The position numbers were made by a program, and so were the translations under genes. The notes below the pieces were generated by a model. It saw only the letters and a program-made list of their open reading frames with translations. It searched no databases and was not told where the DNA came from. Positions 8,811 through 16,664 of a stretch of DNA of 38,951 nt are shown one piece after another; within the stretch, counting starts at the first letter, position 1, and each line of letters starts with the position of its first letter. Source of the DNA: Pseudomonadota bacterium (GTDB lineage: Bacteria > Pseudomonadota > Gammaproteobacteria > Steroidobacterales > Steroidobacteraceae); assembly GCA_023457495.1 (NCBI GenBank), contig JAEWLQ010000130.1, positions 1 to 38,951 on the forward strand, written 5' to 3'.

Positions 8811-8881
8811 GGCTGAATTTTCATCACATCATTCGTCGCGTGTTATCCGTAGAGTCGGATCACCTGATCAGGGATCCACCG

Positions 8882-10237
8882 ATGAACATTCTCGAAAATG
8901 CCCCGCCCCGCGGCGCTCGCCGGCCCGCTTTTGTTTGCACGTTCCTGAGTTTCGTCCTGCTCGCGGCCGCGCAGGCCTTCGCGCAGCAGGAAGCTGTCGT
9001 GACCGCGCCTCCGTCGATCCGCGACTTCGAGCGATATGTCGGCAAGCACCTCTATTCGAAATCCCGCGGCGAATTCCTTGATATCGCTCGCGGTGGCGAC
9101 GGCAGCCTGACCATCCAGGCCAGGCTCATCGGTGGTCACGTCAATTGGCGCTATGTGCTCGCCGAGTCGAAAAAGAAGCCGGGCAAATGGGAACTGCTGG
9201 AGGCGCCCAGCGAACATCGTTTCTATCGCACGGCGGAATGGCCGGCGGACAACAAGCTCGAGGTGTCGGCGAAGGACGGCAGGCTCGGCGGCTGGTTCCA
9301 CAACCTCGACCTCATCGCGGACGGCGGCATCGTGAAGGCGCGCAGGTACGGGCACATGGTCAACAGCATCGGCTTGTTCACCGGCCGCGAATACGACTGG
9401 ACGTACGAATACGAAGTCATCAGCGATGCGGCGCTCGCCCAGTTGAATGCGGAGATCCGCGAGGCGCAGCGAAGCATGGCCGCGTACCAGGCGTCGCAGC
9501 CGAAGAAGACCGACGCCGAGATCTACGCGGAACGCATGGCCGTGCTGGCCGAACTCGCGAAGGACACGGACTCGTACGAGGCGGAGATCTACGCCGAGCA
9601 ACACGGGCTTCCGTACACGCCGCCGGTCCGGGAGGCGCCGGGCGTGTCCCCGGCTTACCAGGCGTTGCTCGATGCGAACGCGGCGGCCTCGGCCAGCGAG
9701 GCGCGCTCGCGCGCGGCGCTCGACGCGACGCTGGAGCAGGCCGCGCGCCAGGCGGCGTACGAACGCGACCTCGCCGAGCGTCGCCGGCAGGACCAGGAGA
9801 ATGCGCGCCGCGCGGAAGATGCGCGCCGTGCGCGCGAGGCCACCGAGCGCCAGTACGAAATCGCGCGACAGCATGAGGCGCAGCAGCAGGCTCAGAGGCA
9901 GGCGCGCGTGCAGGCGGAGCGTGATGCCGCGGCGCGCTCGCAGCCGCCGGTCAACACCGGCGTCAATCGCTCCCTCGAAACCACCGTCGCGGAGCGGCGC
10001 TGCGAGATGATTCATCCGAATTTCAACGACACCTACAACACGGTGAAAGGCGAGGAGTTCGGCAAGAAGTATCTGCGCGACCGCGCCGAGGCTTCCTGCC
10101 TCAGCCGCACCGGCAACTCCGGTATCAACGGAGATGCGACGTGCACGGCGGACGGGCCGCACGTGTCGAAGTGCAAGATCCTCGTGCAGTGCGTGGGCAC
10201 GATGCGCAGCCCGAGCTGCGCGAGCAACGCGCAGTGA
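8882..10237 (+). CDS. Unrecognised secreted protein with central charged coiled coil and cysteine-rich tail
   Basis: I do not recognise this family. The ATG at 8882 is chosen because it begins a signal peptide (hydrophobic core about residues 17-34, cleavage near AQAFA-QQ); the frame itself opens much further upstream, inside the HDOD gene. The mature protein has three parts. Residues 40-180 form a beta-rich domain (FERYVGKHLYSKSRGEFLDIARGGDG). Residues ~185-355 are a long Ala/Arg/Glu/Gln-rich helix, probably coiled coil. The last ~80 residues carry five cysteines in an ECxx-like spacing (RCEMIHPNFNDTYN, SCLSR, ATCTADG, KCKILVQC), which suggests disulfides in the periplasm. A structural or envelope role is possible but speculative. 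It ends 33 bp before the convergent GH39 gene. Confidence 0.75.
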   Translation: MNILENAPPRGARRPAFVCTFLSFVLLAAAQAFAQQEAVVTAPPSIRDFERYVGKHLYSKSRGEFLDIARGGDGSLTIQARLIGGHVNWRYVLAESKKKPGKWELLEAPSEHRFYRTAEWPADNKLEVSAKDGRLGGWFHNLDLIADGGIVKARRYGHMVNSIGLFTGREYDWTYEYEVISDAALAQLNAEIREAQRSMAAYQASQPKKTDAEIYAERMAVLAELAKDTDSYEAEIYAEQHGLPYTPPVREAPGVSPAYQALLDANAAASASEARSRAALDATLEQAARQAAYERDLAERRRQDQENARRAEDARRAREATERQYEIARQHEAQQQAQRQARVQAERDAAARSQPPVNTGVNRSLETTVAERRCEMIHPNFNDTYNTVKGEEFGKKYLRDRAEASCLSRTGNSGINGDATCTADGPHVSKCKILVQCVGTMRSPSCASNAQ

Positions 10238-10270
10238 GCTGACGCAGTGAGCTGAAGAAGGGGTCGGGCT

Positions 10271-11971
10271 TCAGCGCGGGGGCGCGAGCCCGATTTCGAT
10301 CAGCTTCACGGACTGGCGCCGCATGACGAGGTTCAGCCGCAGGTCTCCGGCGGAAGACTTCTCGAGTTCGCGCGGAGCCGCATTCATTTTCGCGGCCGAA
10401 TGCAGTGCGGCGACCTGACCCTTCGTGGGTGACTGCGGCGACCCCATCGCGAGCCACGCGGTGTACGCGTTGCCGGATCGTTCGTCGATCGAATATTCCA
10501 CGGCCCGCGTCCCGTGCGCGGATTTCGGAAGTCCCGCGACCGTGAGCTGCACTTCCCGCCGATCGTCGTAGCCGCCGGCGACATCGTGATAGTTCCAGAC
10601 CAGGATGGTCAGACGTGACTTGGCGTCATCCACCGAGGCGATGGCCCCGAGGTCGGGCTCGCCGCGCACGCTGTCCGCGATGATGGCATCGACCGGGATC
10701 ATGGACGGCGCGTCGACGGCCAGGCGCTTGTTGCCCATCCGTGAGAACAACTCGAACGTGTTGAGCACAGGCAGCGCCACTTCGTTGGTCGTGAGCGCAC
10801 GCAGCCCGTTGAACCACGGCTGATCGGCAAATGTGAAAGCCCAGGACACCGCGCCCTGCAGGTCTCCGCCCGTGCGGGCGAGCAGGTCCTGCTTGCGCAT
10901 GAACGAGGCGGCCGTGTACGCGGCGAACTGGGACGTCCGGCGGTAGTCGCGCTCGGGATCGAGCGTCGCGGGACAACCGGCGCAGCCTTCCGGGTCCGAC
11001 TCGCCGATGTAGATAGGCAGGCGCGCGAACTCCGGAAAACCCGCGATGATCCGGCCGTAGGTGTCGATGGTCTTGAGGTGATTGCGCAGGTTCATCTCCA
11101 CGCGCCCCTTGTCATCGAGGCGCGTGGTGCCCTTGGCGTGAAACGCCACGAAGTCGAGCGGCGCGCCGACGCCGCCGGTCGCGTTGTTCTTGCCGGAGCG
11201 GCAGTGCTCGAGGAATTCGCGCATGAAGACGTCGCCGTTCTTCCAGCCCGGGTCGGTCACGTGCGGGCCGCCAACGCGCGCGTTCGGCAGCGCGCGCTTC
11301 ACCGCGGCGGCGAAATGATCGTAGAGCTTGAAGTACTCTTCCTTCGTGCCGCGCCAGTACGGCGATTCGGGTTCGTTCCACAGCTCCCACAGCCAGGAGG
11401 ATGCGCGTTCGACGCCGTAACGCTCGCCGCTGTGGCGGGCCCAGGCCTCGATGAGCGCCTCCCATTTCTGGTAATCCTTGGGTGGATAGAACGCGCCGCC
11501 GGACACCATGTCGCGGGGCAATCCGGTCTTCACCAGCGTTGGCGTGTATGGCTCGGGCTTCGAGGAAAGCGCCTGCGGCATGAAGCTCGCCTGCACGAAC
11601 GGCTCGATGCCGGGCCGCGTGAGCTCATCCATGATGGCGTCGAGCCGCGTCCAGTCGTAGCGCGGATTCCCGGCGGCGTCCTCGGTGTAGACGTTCGTGC
11701 TCGACCACTTGAGCGCGAGCGTGCCGTCGCCGCTGGTGAGCAGGTGATGCACGCGGATGCGGACCGGTTCGTCGCTGAGCGCGTTCAGTTTCCCGAGCAG
11801 GTCGCGGCCTTCAGGGGTCAGCGTGGTGCCGGCCTCGTCGTAGCCGAAGTAGTTCCAGATGGGGCGGATATCGCCCACCACGCGATCGGCGTGGACCGTC
11901 ATCGGAATCGGTGACGCGCCGAGGGTTACGGCGCACAGGGGCAGCAGGCACAACCAACGCGAGAGTTTCAT
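10271..11971 (-). CDS. Secreted GH39-family glycosidase (beta-xylosidase-like)
   Basis: A 566-residue exported enzyme with signal peptide MKLSRWLCLLPLCAVTLGAS. The catalytic TIM barrel spans about residues 25-400. The acid/base is Glu200 in LWELWNEPE and the nucleophile is Glu324 in PIYIGESDP, the clan A glycosidase positions at the ends of strands 4 and 7. GGPHVTDPGW and DFVAFHAKG are further GH39-like blocks. The C-terminal ~130 residues are a beta-sandwich, as in the family. GH39 contains beta-xylosidases and alpha-L-iduronidases; in a soil-type bacterium the former is likelier, though other beta-glycosides cannot be excluded. It starts 22 bp after the SDR stop and is the last gene of the probable CAP-SDR-GH39 operon. 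Confidence 0.88.
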   Translation of the reverse strand: MKLSRWLCLLPLCAVTLGASPIPMTVHADRVVGDIRPIWNYFGYDEAGTTLTPEGRDLLGKLNALSDEPVRIRVHHLLTSGDGTLALKWSSTNVYTEDAAGNPRYDWTRLDAIMDELTRPGIEPFVQASFMPQALSSKPEPYTPTLVKTGLPRDMVSGGAFYPPKDYQKWEALIEAWARHSGERYGVERASSWLWELWNEPESPYWRGTKEEYFKLYDHFAAAVKRALPNARVGGPHVTDPGWKNGDVFMREFLEHCRSGKNNATGGVGAPLDFVAFHAKGTTRLDDKGRVEMNLRNHLKTIDTYGRIIAGFPEFARLPIYIGESDPEGCAGCPATLDPERDYRRTSQFAAYTAASFMRKQDLLARTGGDLQGAVSWAFTFADQPWFNGLRALTTNEVALPVLNTFELFSRMGNKRLAVDAPSMIPVDAIIADSVRGEPDLGAIASVDDAKSRLTILVWNYHDVAGGYDDRREVQLTVAGLPKSAHGTRAVEYSIDERSGNAYTAWLAMGSPQSPTKGQVAALHSAAKMNAAPRELEKSSAGDLRLNLVMRRQSVKLIEIGLAPPR

Positions 11972-11993
11972 GAGCGAGAGCGTACCGCGATGC

Positions 11994-13502
11994 CTACCAC
12001 GGCGTCGGTTTGTAATCCTTCAGGAACTGCCCCCAGACATGTTCGCCGCTGAGCCGCCCGGAGAAGATGGGATCCACGATGCGCGCCGCGCCGTCGATGA
12101 TGTCGAGCGGCGGGGAAAATCCCGCTTCGGCCTTGCGCGCTGCGTGTACGGCCGGGTCCTCGTCGGTGACCCACCCGGTGTCCACCGCATTCATGTGGAT
12201 GCCGTCCTTCACGAAGTCCGGCGCGCTGGTGCGGGTCATCATGTTGAGCGCGGCCTTCGCCATGTTGGTGTGCGGGTGCTTGTCGGTCTTGGTGGTGCGA
12301 TAGAACTGGCCTTCCATCGCGCTGACATTGACGATGTGTTTGTGCGCGCCGGCCGTGCGCACCATGAGCGGCTTCAGGCGCGCATTGAGGATGTAGGGCG
12401 CGATCGCGTTCACGAGCTGCACCTCGAGTAGTTCGGGCGTCTCGACCTCGTGCAGGCGCAGGCGCCAGCTGTTCATCTCGCGCAAATCGACCTGCTGCAG
12501 GTCCTCGTCGAAACGGTTCGCCGGAAACAGCGTCTCGCCGCCGCGATAGTCCTCGTCGAGATAGCGTCGCTGCGAAAGCGCCGCGCTGTGCACGAGTCCC
12601 TCGCCGGGATTGTGCTCGGCCGCGAGCAGCGCGCCCGGCGCCGGCGCCGACGAGCCTTCGAGCATCCGGCGCAGCTCGTCGTGATCCGCCAGCGTGGACC
12701 GCAGGTGGATCGGCAACCGGTCGATCGATTCCGCCTCGCGCGCCAGCAGGTGCTCGAAGAATCCGGCAGGCCGGCGCACCGTCTGGCAGGCGTTGTTGAG
12801 GATGTAGTCGAGCCGCGGCAGTCGTTCGACGAGGAACTTCGTGAACAGCTCGACGCTCGGCGAATGGCGCAGGTCCAGCCCGTGGATCCGCAGCCGCGCG
12901 CAGAACGAGGAGAAATCCGGCTCGGTCGCGTAGCGGTCGGCCGCGTCGATCGGAAAACGCGTGGTCACGATCACATGCGCGCCCGCGCGCAGTAGTTTTA
13001 GCGACGCCTGGTAGCCGATCTTGACGCGCGCGCCGGTGACCAGCGCGTAGTGGCCGCTGAGGTCCGCGGTCTGCTCGCGCTTGGCGTAGTTGAAGTCACC
13101 GCAGGACTCGCACATCGAATCGTAGTAGCGGTGCACCTTGGAGAAAGGCTGCTTGCACACGTAGCAGTCGCGTTCCTGGTTCAGACGCGGCCGTTCATCG
13201 CCTTCTTCCGGCTTCGGCGGCTCGAGCCACAGCGGCGCGAACACCGGCGAACGGCGCTGGACGCGCAGGCCCGCCTGTTCGATGGCCTTGCGGTCCTGCT
13301 GCTTCGCGGCTTCACGTTCGGCGCGCCGGAAGGCCTTCGCCATCTTCACGAGATCGTGGCGCTCGGGCTTGGCGACGAGTCCGGCCAGTGTCAGCAGCTC
13401 GCGGCGCTGATCCTGCGTCAGGCGAGTGAGGTGCGCGCGATCCGCTTCGATGGCGCGCAGCACTCGCAGGCACGCGTCCAGGTCGTCATCAGAAATGTCC
13501 AT
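11994..13502 (-). CDS. SDR-fold protein with N-terminal CxxC...CxxC motif and altered catalytic tyrosine
   Basis: A 502-residue protein. The first ~110 residues are charged helix. Next comes a putative zinc site, Cys113-xx-Cys116 and Cys131-xx-Cys134 (CYVC and CESC). A Rossmann domain follows from about residue 148, with the cofactor motif TGARVKIG (156-163) and NNAC (236-239, in place of NNAG). The catalytic serine is probably Ser394 (NVSAMEGQF), but the YxxxK motif reads THR-N-M-A-Lys (Thr412 to Lys416), so the usual proton-donating tyrosine is absent. A long insert (about residues 245-345) separates the two halves. It may bind NAD(P) without classical dehydrogenase chemistry, or use another residue (Tyr401 lies nearby). 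No substrate can be named. It starts 19 bp after the CAP-domain gene and ends 22 bp before the GH39 gene. Confidence 0.85.
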   Translation of the reverse strand: MDISDDDLDACLRVLRAIEADRAHLTRLTQDQRRELLTLAGLVAKPERHDLVKMAKAFRRAEREAAKQQDRKAIEQAGLRVQRRSPVFAPLWLEPPKPEEGDERPRLNQERDCYVCKQPFSKVHRYYDSMCESCGDFNYAKREQTADLSGHYALVTGARVKIGYQASLKLLRAGAHVIVTTRFPIDAADRYATEPDFSSFCARLRIHGLDLRHSPSVELFTKFLVERLPRLDYILNNACQTVRRPAGFFEHLLAREAESIDRLPIHLRSTLADHDELRRMLEGSSAPAPGALLAAEHNPGEGLVHSAALSQRRYLDEDYRGGETLFPANRFDEDLQQVDLREMNSWRLRLHEVETPELLEVQLVNAIAPYILNARLKPLMVRTAGAHKHIVNVSAMEGQFYRTTKTDKHPHTNMAKAALNMMTRTSAPDFVKDGIHMNAVDTGWVTDEDPAVHAARKAEAGFSPPLDIIDGAARIVDPIFSGRLSGEHVWGQFLKDYKPTPW

Positions 13503-13521
13503 GCGGCATTGTATTGAGCCG

Positions 13522-14034
13522 TCAGCCTCGCGGGGTGGCGAAGGTCTGCACCCAGTAGATCTCGCCGCGCTTCGAGCCGGTCGCGAGGCCTACGCCGATG
13601 TGCCGGAATCTCGCGTCCATGATGTTCGCGCAATGCCCCGGACTCGCCAGCCAGCCTGCCACGACTTCCTCCGCCGAAACCGGGCCATACGCGATGTTCT
13701 CGCCGGTGAGGCCGGAGTCATAACCGGCGCGCAACACCCGGTTCTTCGGCTGACTGCCGTCGGCGCCGCGGTGATCGAAGAATTTCTTGCGAGCCATGTC
13801 GCGCGCGTGCCGCGCGGCGGCCTCGTCGAGCTGGCGTGAAGCGCCCAGCGGCGCCACGGCGTCGAAGCGTTCGGAGCCGCATTTGCGGCGCTTGCTGCGG
13901 GCGGCGTTCACCAGTTCGACCACGCGTTCGCGGACCGCGGTGTTGGACTCGCGCCCGACCATCACGTCGGCGGCCTGGGTCGTAGAAGTCAGCGCGGCCA
14001 GCAGTGCGGCAAAGGCGAGGGGCCGCAGGTACAT
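13522..14034 (-). CDS. Secreted CAP-domain (SCP/YkwD-like) protein
   Basis: I place the start at 14034 because it begins a compact signal peptide (MYLRPLAFAALLAALTSTTQA); in-frame ATGs at 14058 and 14103 are alternatives and none has a strong ribosome binding site. The product is about 170 residues. CAP-family blocks are in order: LVNAARSKRRKCG, ARHARDMARKKFFDHRG, GENIAYGPVSAEEVVAGWLASPGHCANIMD, and RHIGVGLATG. These give the conserved His and Glu positions of the CAP cleft. Bacterial CAP proteins are secreted; some act on cell-wall or lipid ligands, but most have no proven activity. It heads a likely three-gene operon with the SDR and GH39 genes. Confidence 0.9.
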   Translation of the reverse strand: MYLRPLAFAALLAALTSTTQAADVMVGRESNTAVRERVVELVNAARSKRRKCGSERFDAVAPLGASRQLDEAAARHARDMARKKFFDHRGADGSQPKNRVLRAGYDSGLTGENIAYGPVSAEEVVAGWLASPGHCANIMDARFRHIGVGLATGSKRGEIYWVQTFATPRG

Positions 14035-14115
14035 ATATAAGTGATCGAATCCGGGCATGGAGGCGAAATATCCGGGCGGCGCGCTGAATGCAAGGTGAAT
14101 CACGCGCCGGAAATG

Positions 14116-14150
14116 AAAAGGCCCCGGCAGGAAACCCCCGGGGCCTTTCT
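14116..14150 (-). terminator. Rho-independent terminator after the Bax-inhibitor gene
   Basis: An 11-bp GC-rich stem (14117-14127 pairing with 14138-14148) with a ten-base loop. On the minus strand the stem ends in GGGGCCTTTTCATTT, a T-rich tail. It starts about 20 bp after the stop codon of the minus-strand Bax-inhibitor-1 gene. The other strand also ends in CCTTTCT, so weak bidirectional use is possible. Confidence 0.75.
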
Positions 14151-14169
14151 GGACGATTCGCTGACGCGG

Positions 14170-14868
14170 TCAGTCGCGCGAGGCGATGAGCAGTCTCAGC
14201 ACGTACCAGAACATCAGCACGATCGAGGAGAACAGCGCGAGCGCGGCGCCGACGTAACGATCTTCCGGATAGTGATGGATGATGTTCGAGGTGTCGTACA
14301 ACACCGCGGCGCCGGCAAAGCCGATCATCGCGACGGAGAACCACGTGCCGAGCTGGAAGCCGAAGAGCACCGAGCCGGCGATCCCGACCAGCGCAAGCAC
14401 GCCGGCCCACATCAGGACGCCGCGCATGAACGAGAAGTCCTTGCGCGTGATGAACGCGACGGCCGTGAGTCCGAGCACTCCGAACACGGTGATGAACACG
14501 GCGCTCTCGATGATGCCGGCCTGCAGGGTTGCCGCGATCAGCAGCAGCGGCGCGAAGATGACGGCCTGCATTACGACGAAGGCGACGAGTGCGAGGTACT
14601 GGAGCGGCTTAGACGTCACGCTGTGCGCGACGTGTGTGGCGATCCAGCCGACCAGCATCAGCGCCCCGATGATCACCAGCCAGTTGAAGCTGAGGATCCA
14701 CTGGGACAGCGGCACGACGCGGCCGGTGCTGAACAGCCACATCTCGATGGCCGTGAACAGCAGGATGGCCGCGGCGACGTGGCTGTACGTCCGGGTGATG
14801 AACGCGGAACGCGCTTCCGTGGTGAGTGCTGCTACGGGTGTCAGGCTGGGCAGTGTCTGCTCTTGCAT
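14170..14868 (-). CDS. Bax inhibitor-1 / YccA-YbhL family membrane protein
   Basis: A 232-residue inner-membrane protein with seven hydrophobic segments, starting near residue 25 with SHVAAAILLFTAIEMWLF. The family's C-terminal region is clear: GAAVLYDTSNIIHHY followed by a final helix ending RLLIASRD. The ATG at 14868 is preceded by GGGAG six bases upstream and removes a long Arg-rich, non-family N-terminal extension of the open frame. Members include E. coli YccA, which binds and restrains FtsH, and YbhL; calcium-leak activity is known for the B. subtilis homologue. Which role applies here cannot be told. It is a single-gene unit, with its own terminator downstream and a divergent hydrolase upstream. 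Confidence 0.93.
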   Translation of the reverse strand: MQEQTLPSLTPVAALTTEARSAFITRTYSHVAAAILLFTAIEMWLFSTGRVVPLSQWILSFNWLVIIGALMLVGWIATHVAHSVTSKPLQYLALVAFVVMQAVIFAPLLLIAATLQAGIIESAVFITVFGVLGLTAVAFITRKDFSFMRGVLMWAGVLALVGIAGSVLFGFQLGTWFSVAMIGFAGAAVLYDTSNIIHHYPEDRYVGAALALFSSIVLMFWYVLRLLIASRD

Positions 14869-14905
14869 GGTCGCTCCCGAGGTGAGGCTGATGAGACCGG
14901 CGTCG

Positions 14906-14911
14906 ATTCTA
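14906..14911 (-). promoter_or_regulatory. Possible -10 box for the Bax-inhibitor gene
   Basis: On the minus strand this reads TAGAAT, five of six matches to the sigma-70 -10 consensus, in an AT-rich pocket about 38 bp upstream of the ATG. No good -35 box lies 16-18 bp further up, so support is weak. Confidence 0.25.
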
Positions 14912-15104
14912 ACAATCGCCGCCGCGTTGGATAGCCCGGGATGTCGGTCCGGCCAAACGCCGGATTTTCCAGCACTTTCTCGGAAACGGGGGCCCCGGCG
15001 CGTCAAGTCTGCCTTGGTCCGATGGCATCGCGCCGGGCTCGCCCGGAAGATCTCGCGCCTGACGACATCGCGACTTTCACCACAAGGACGAGGGGAGGCC
15101 GCCC

Positions 15105-16616
15105 ATGAAGCCCTCGAAGCGTTCGTCGATCTGCGTGGCGTTGACGTTTGCGGCAATGGCGCGCATCGGTCTCGTCCAGGCACAGGACGTGCCGGTCGAA
15201 GCCGTCCCTCCCCAGAGAGGAGAACTTCTCGAGCATCCACCGCAGCTCGGCGTGTACTCGCCGTCGGATCTCATCTCGAAGCTCACCGACGGCACGCTCA
15301 CGCAATGGCTGATCCGGCGCACCTTCACGCCCCAGTGCAGCGTTGCTATCTACCAGCTCCGCTATGGCACGGTCGGCGCGCGCGGCGAGCCGACCACGGC
15401 TTCGGCTGCGCTGATGCTGCCCACCGGCGGTAACGGCGCATGCCAGGGGCCACGGCCGATCGCGCTGTACGCGCATGGCAAGCGCAACCTGCGGACCTTC
15501 AACATCGCGGACCTGAGCGGCGAGACCAACTTCGAAGGCGTGACCCTCGCGTTGGCGCTGGCGGGTGACGGCTACATCGTGGTCGCGCCTAACTACGCCG
15601 GGTACGACACCTCGACGCTCGACTACCATGCCTTCCTGCACGGCGACCAGCAGGCCGCCGACATGATCGACGCGCTGGTCGCGGCGCGCGCCGCACTGCC
15701 CGGCCTCGGGGGCCTCGACAACCAGAAGCTCTTCGTGACCGGCTATTCGCAGGGCGGCTACGTCGCGCTGGCGACGCAGCGCGCGCTCGAGGCCGCCGGC
15801 ATCCCCGTGACCGCGTCTGCGCCGATGTCCGGCCCCTATGCGCTGACGGCATTCGCGGACCAGGTTTTCATGGGCCAGGTGGGGCGCGGCGCCGTCGAGG
15901 AATTCATCATGCTCGCCGCGAGCTACCAGCGCGCGTACGGCGATCTGCACGCAGGTTCAGACATCTTCGAAGCGAAATACGCGGCGGCCGGTTCGCTGCT
16001 GCCGGGGATCGCGGGCAGCGGCACGCTCGTCGCGGAAGGCCGGATGCCGGAGCGCGCGATCTTCAGCAGCACGCCGCCCGCGCCCGAGTTCGCAGCGCTC
16101 ACGCCCGCGTTCACCTCGGACCGGTATGCCGAAGTATTCGCCGAGGGCTTCGGAGTCGATTACCTGATCAGCAACGACTATCGGTTGACCTATCTGCAGG
16201 ATGCGCTCGCCAATCCGGACGGCGATTATCCGGATACGACGACGGGCCATCCGCCCGCGAATCCCGCGCACCCCCTGCGCATCGCGCTCCGAAACAACGA
16301 TCTGCGCAACTTCGCGCCGCTGGCGCCGGTACTGCTGTGCGGCGGCGATGAGGACCCGGTGGTGTTCTTCCGGAACACCGAACTCATGGCGGGCTACTGG
16401 GCCGCGAACGCACCGAACAGCTTCGTGACGGTGCTGAACATCGATGCGCCGCCGGGTCACGACGGGCCGTACAAGAGCCTGCGCAAGCACTTCGCTGAAA
16501 CGAAAAGCCTGTTCAAGCTGATCGAAGGGCACGCCGCCGTACGCAAGGAATACCACGATGTGCTCGTGCCGGCCTTCTGCCTGCAGGCGACGCGGAAGTT
16601 CTTCGGCAACTTCTGA
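15105..16616 (+). CDS. Secreted alpha/beta hydrolase (secretory-lipase-like), paralogue of the 27.5-29.0 kb gene
   Basis: A 503-residue exported serine hydrolase with signal peptide ending near VQAQ. The nucleophile is Ser215 in GYSQGG. Likely partners are the Asp in LLCGGDEDPVVFF and the His in DAPPGHDGPY, so a full triad is visible. The oxyanion region is YAHGKRN. GAGGGGAGG precedes the ATG. The fold and length resemble the secretory lipase/acyl-hydrolase group, but the acyl substrate is not evident. The second copy at 27454-28980 shares YAHGKRNL, APNYAGYDTST, QQ(A/S)ADMIDAL and ATR(K/E)F(F), so the two arose by duplication. Next on the same strand, 48 bp on, is the M48 lipoprotein. Confidence 0.9.
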   Translation: MKPSKRSSICVALTFAAMARIGLVQAQDVPVEAVPPQRGELLEHPPQLGVYSPSDLISKLTDGTLTQWLIRRTFTPQCSVAIYQLRYGTVGARGEPTTASAALMLPTGGNGACQGPRPIALYAHGKRNLRTFNIADLSGETNFEGVTLALALAGDGYIVVAPNYAGYDTSTLDYHAFLHGDQQAADMIDALVAARAALPGLGGLDNQKLFVTGYSQGGYVALATQRALEAAGIPVTASAPMSGPYALTAFADQVFMGQVGRGAVEEFIMLAASYQRAYGDLHAGSDIFEAKYAAAGSLLPGIAGSGTLVAEGRMPERAIFSSTPPAPEFAALTPAFTSDRYAEVFAEGFGVDYLISNDYRLTYLQDALANPDGDYPDTTTGHPPANPAHPLRIALRNNDLRNFAPLAPVLLCGGDEDPVVFFRNTELMAGYWAANAPNSFVTVLNIDAPPGHDGPYKSLRKHFAETKSLFKLIEGHAAVRKEYHDVLVPAFCLQATRKFFGNF

Positions 16617-16664
16617 CAGTTGTTCAAGCTCGCCCGGCGGCGGCGAGAGGTGTATATCTGCGGC

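Noticed and set aside
8843..10162. A 439-codon minus-strand open frame
   Set aside because: It is antisense to the secreted protein at 8882, which has a signal peptide and a normal composition; this frame does not.
15033..15046. CCGGGC-TC-GCCCGG palindrome before the first hydrolase
   Set aside because: Very GC-rich palindromes of this size are expected by chance here, and its position, about 60 bp before the start codon, gives no further support.
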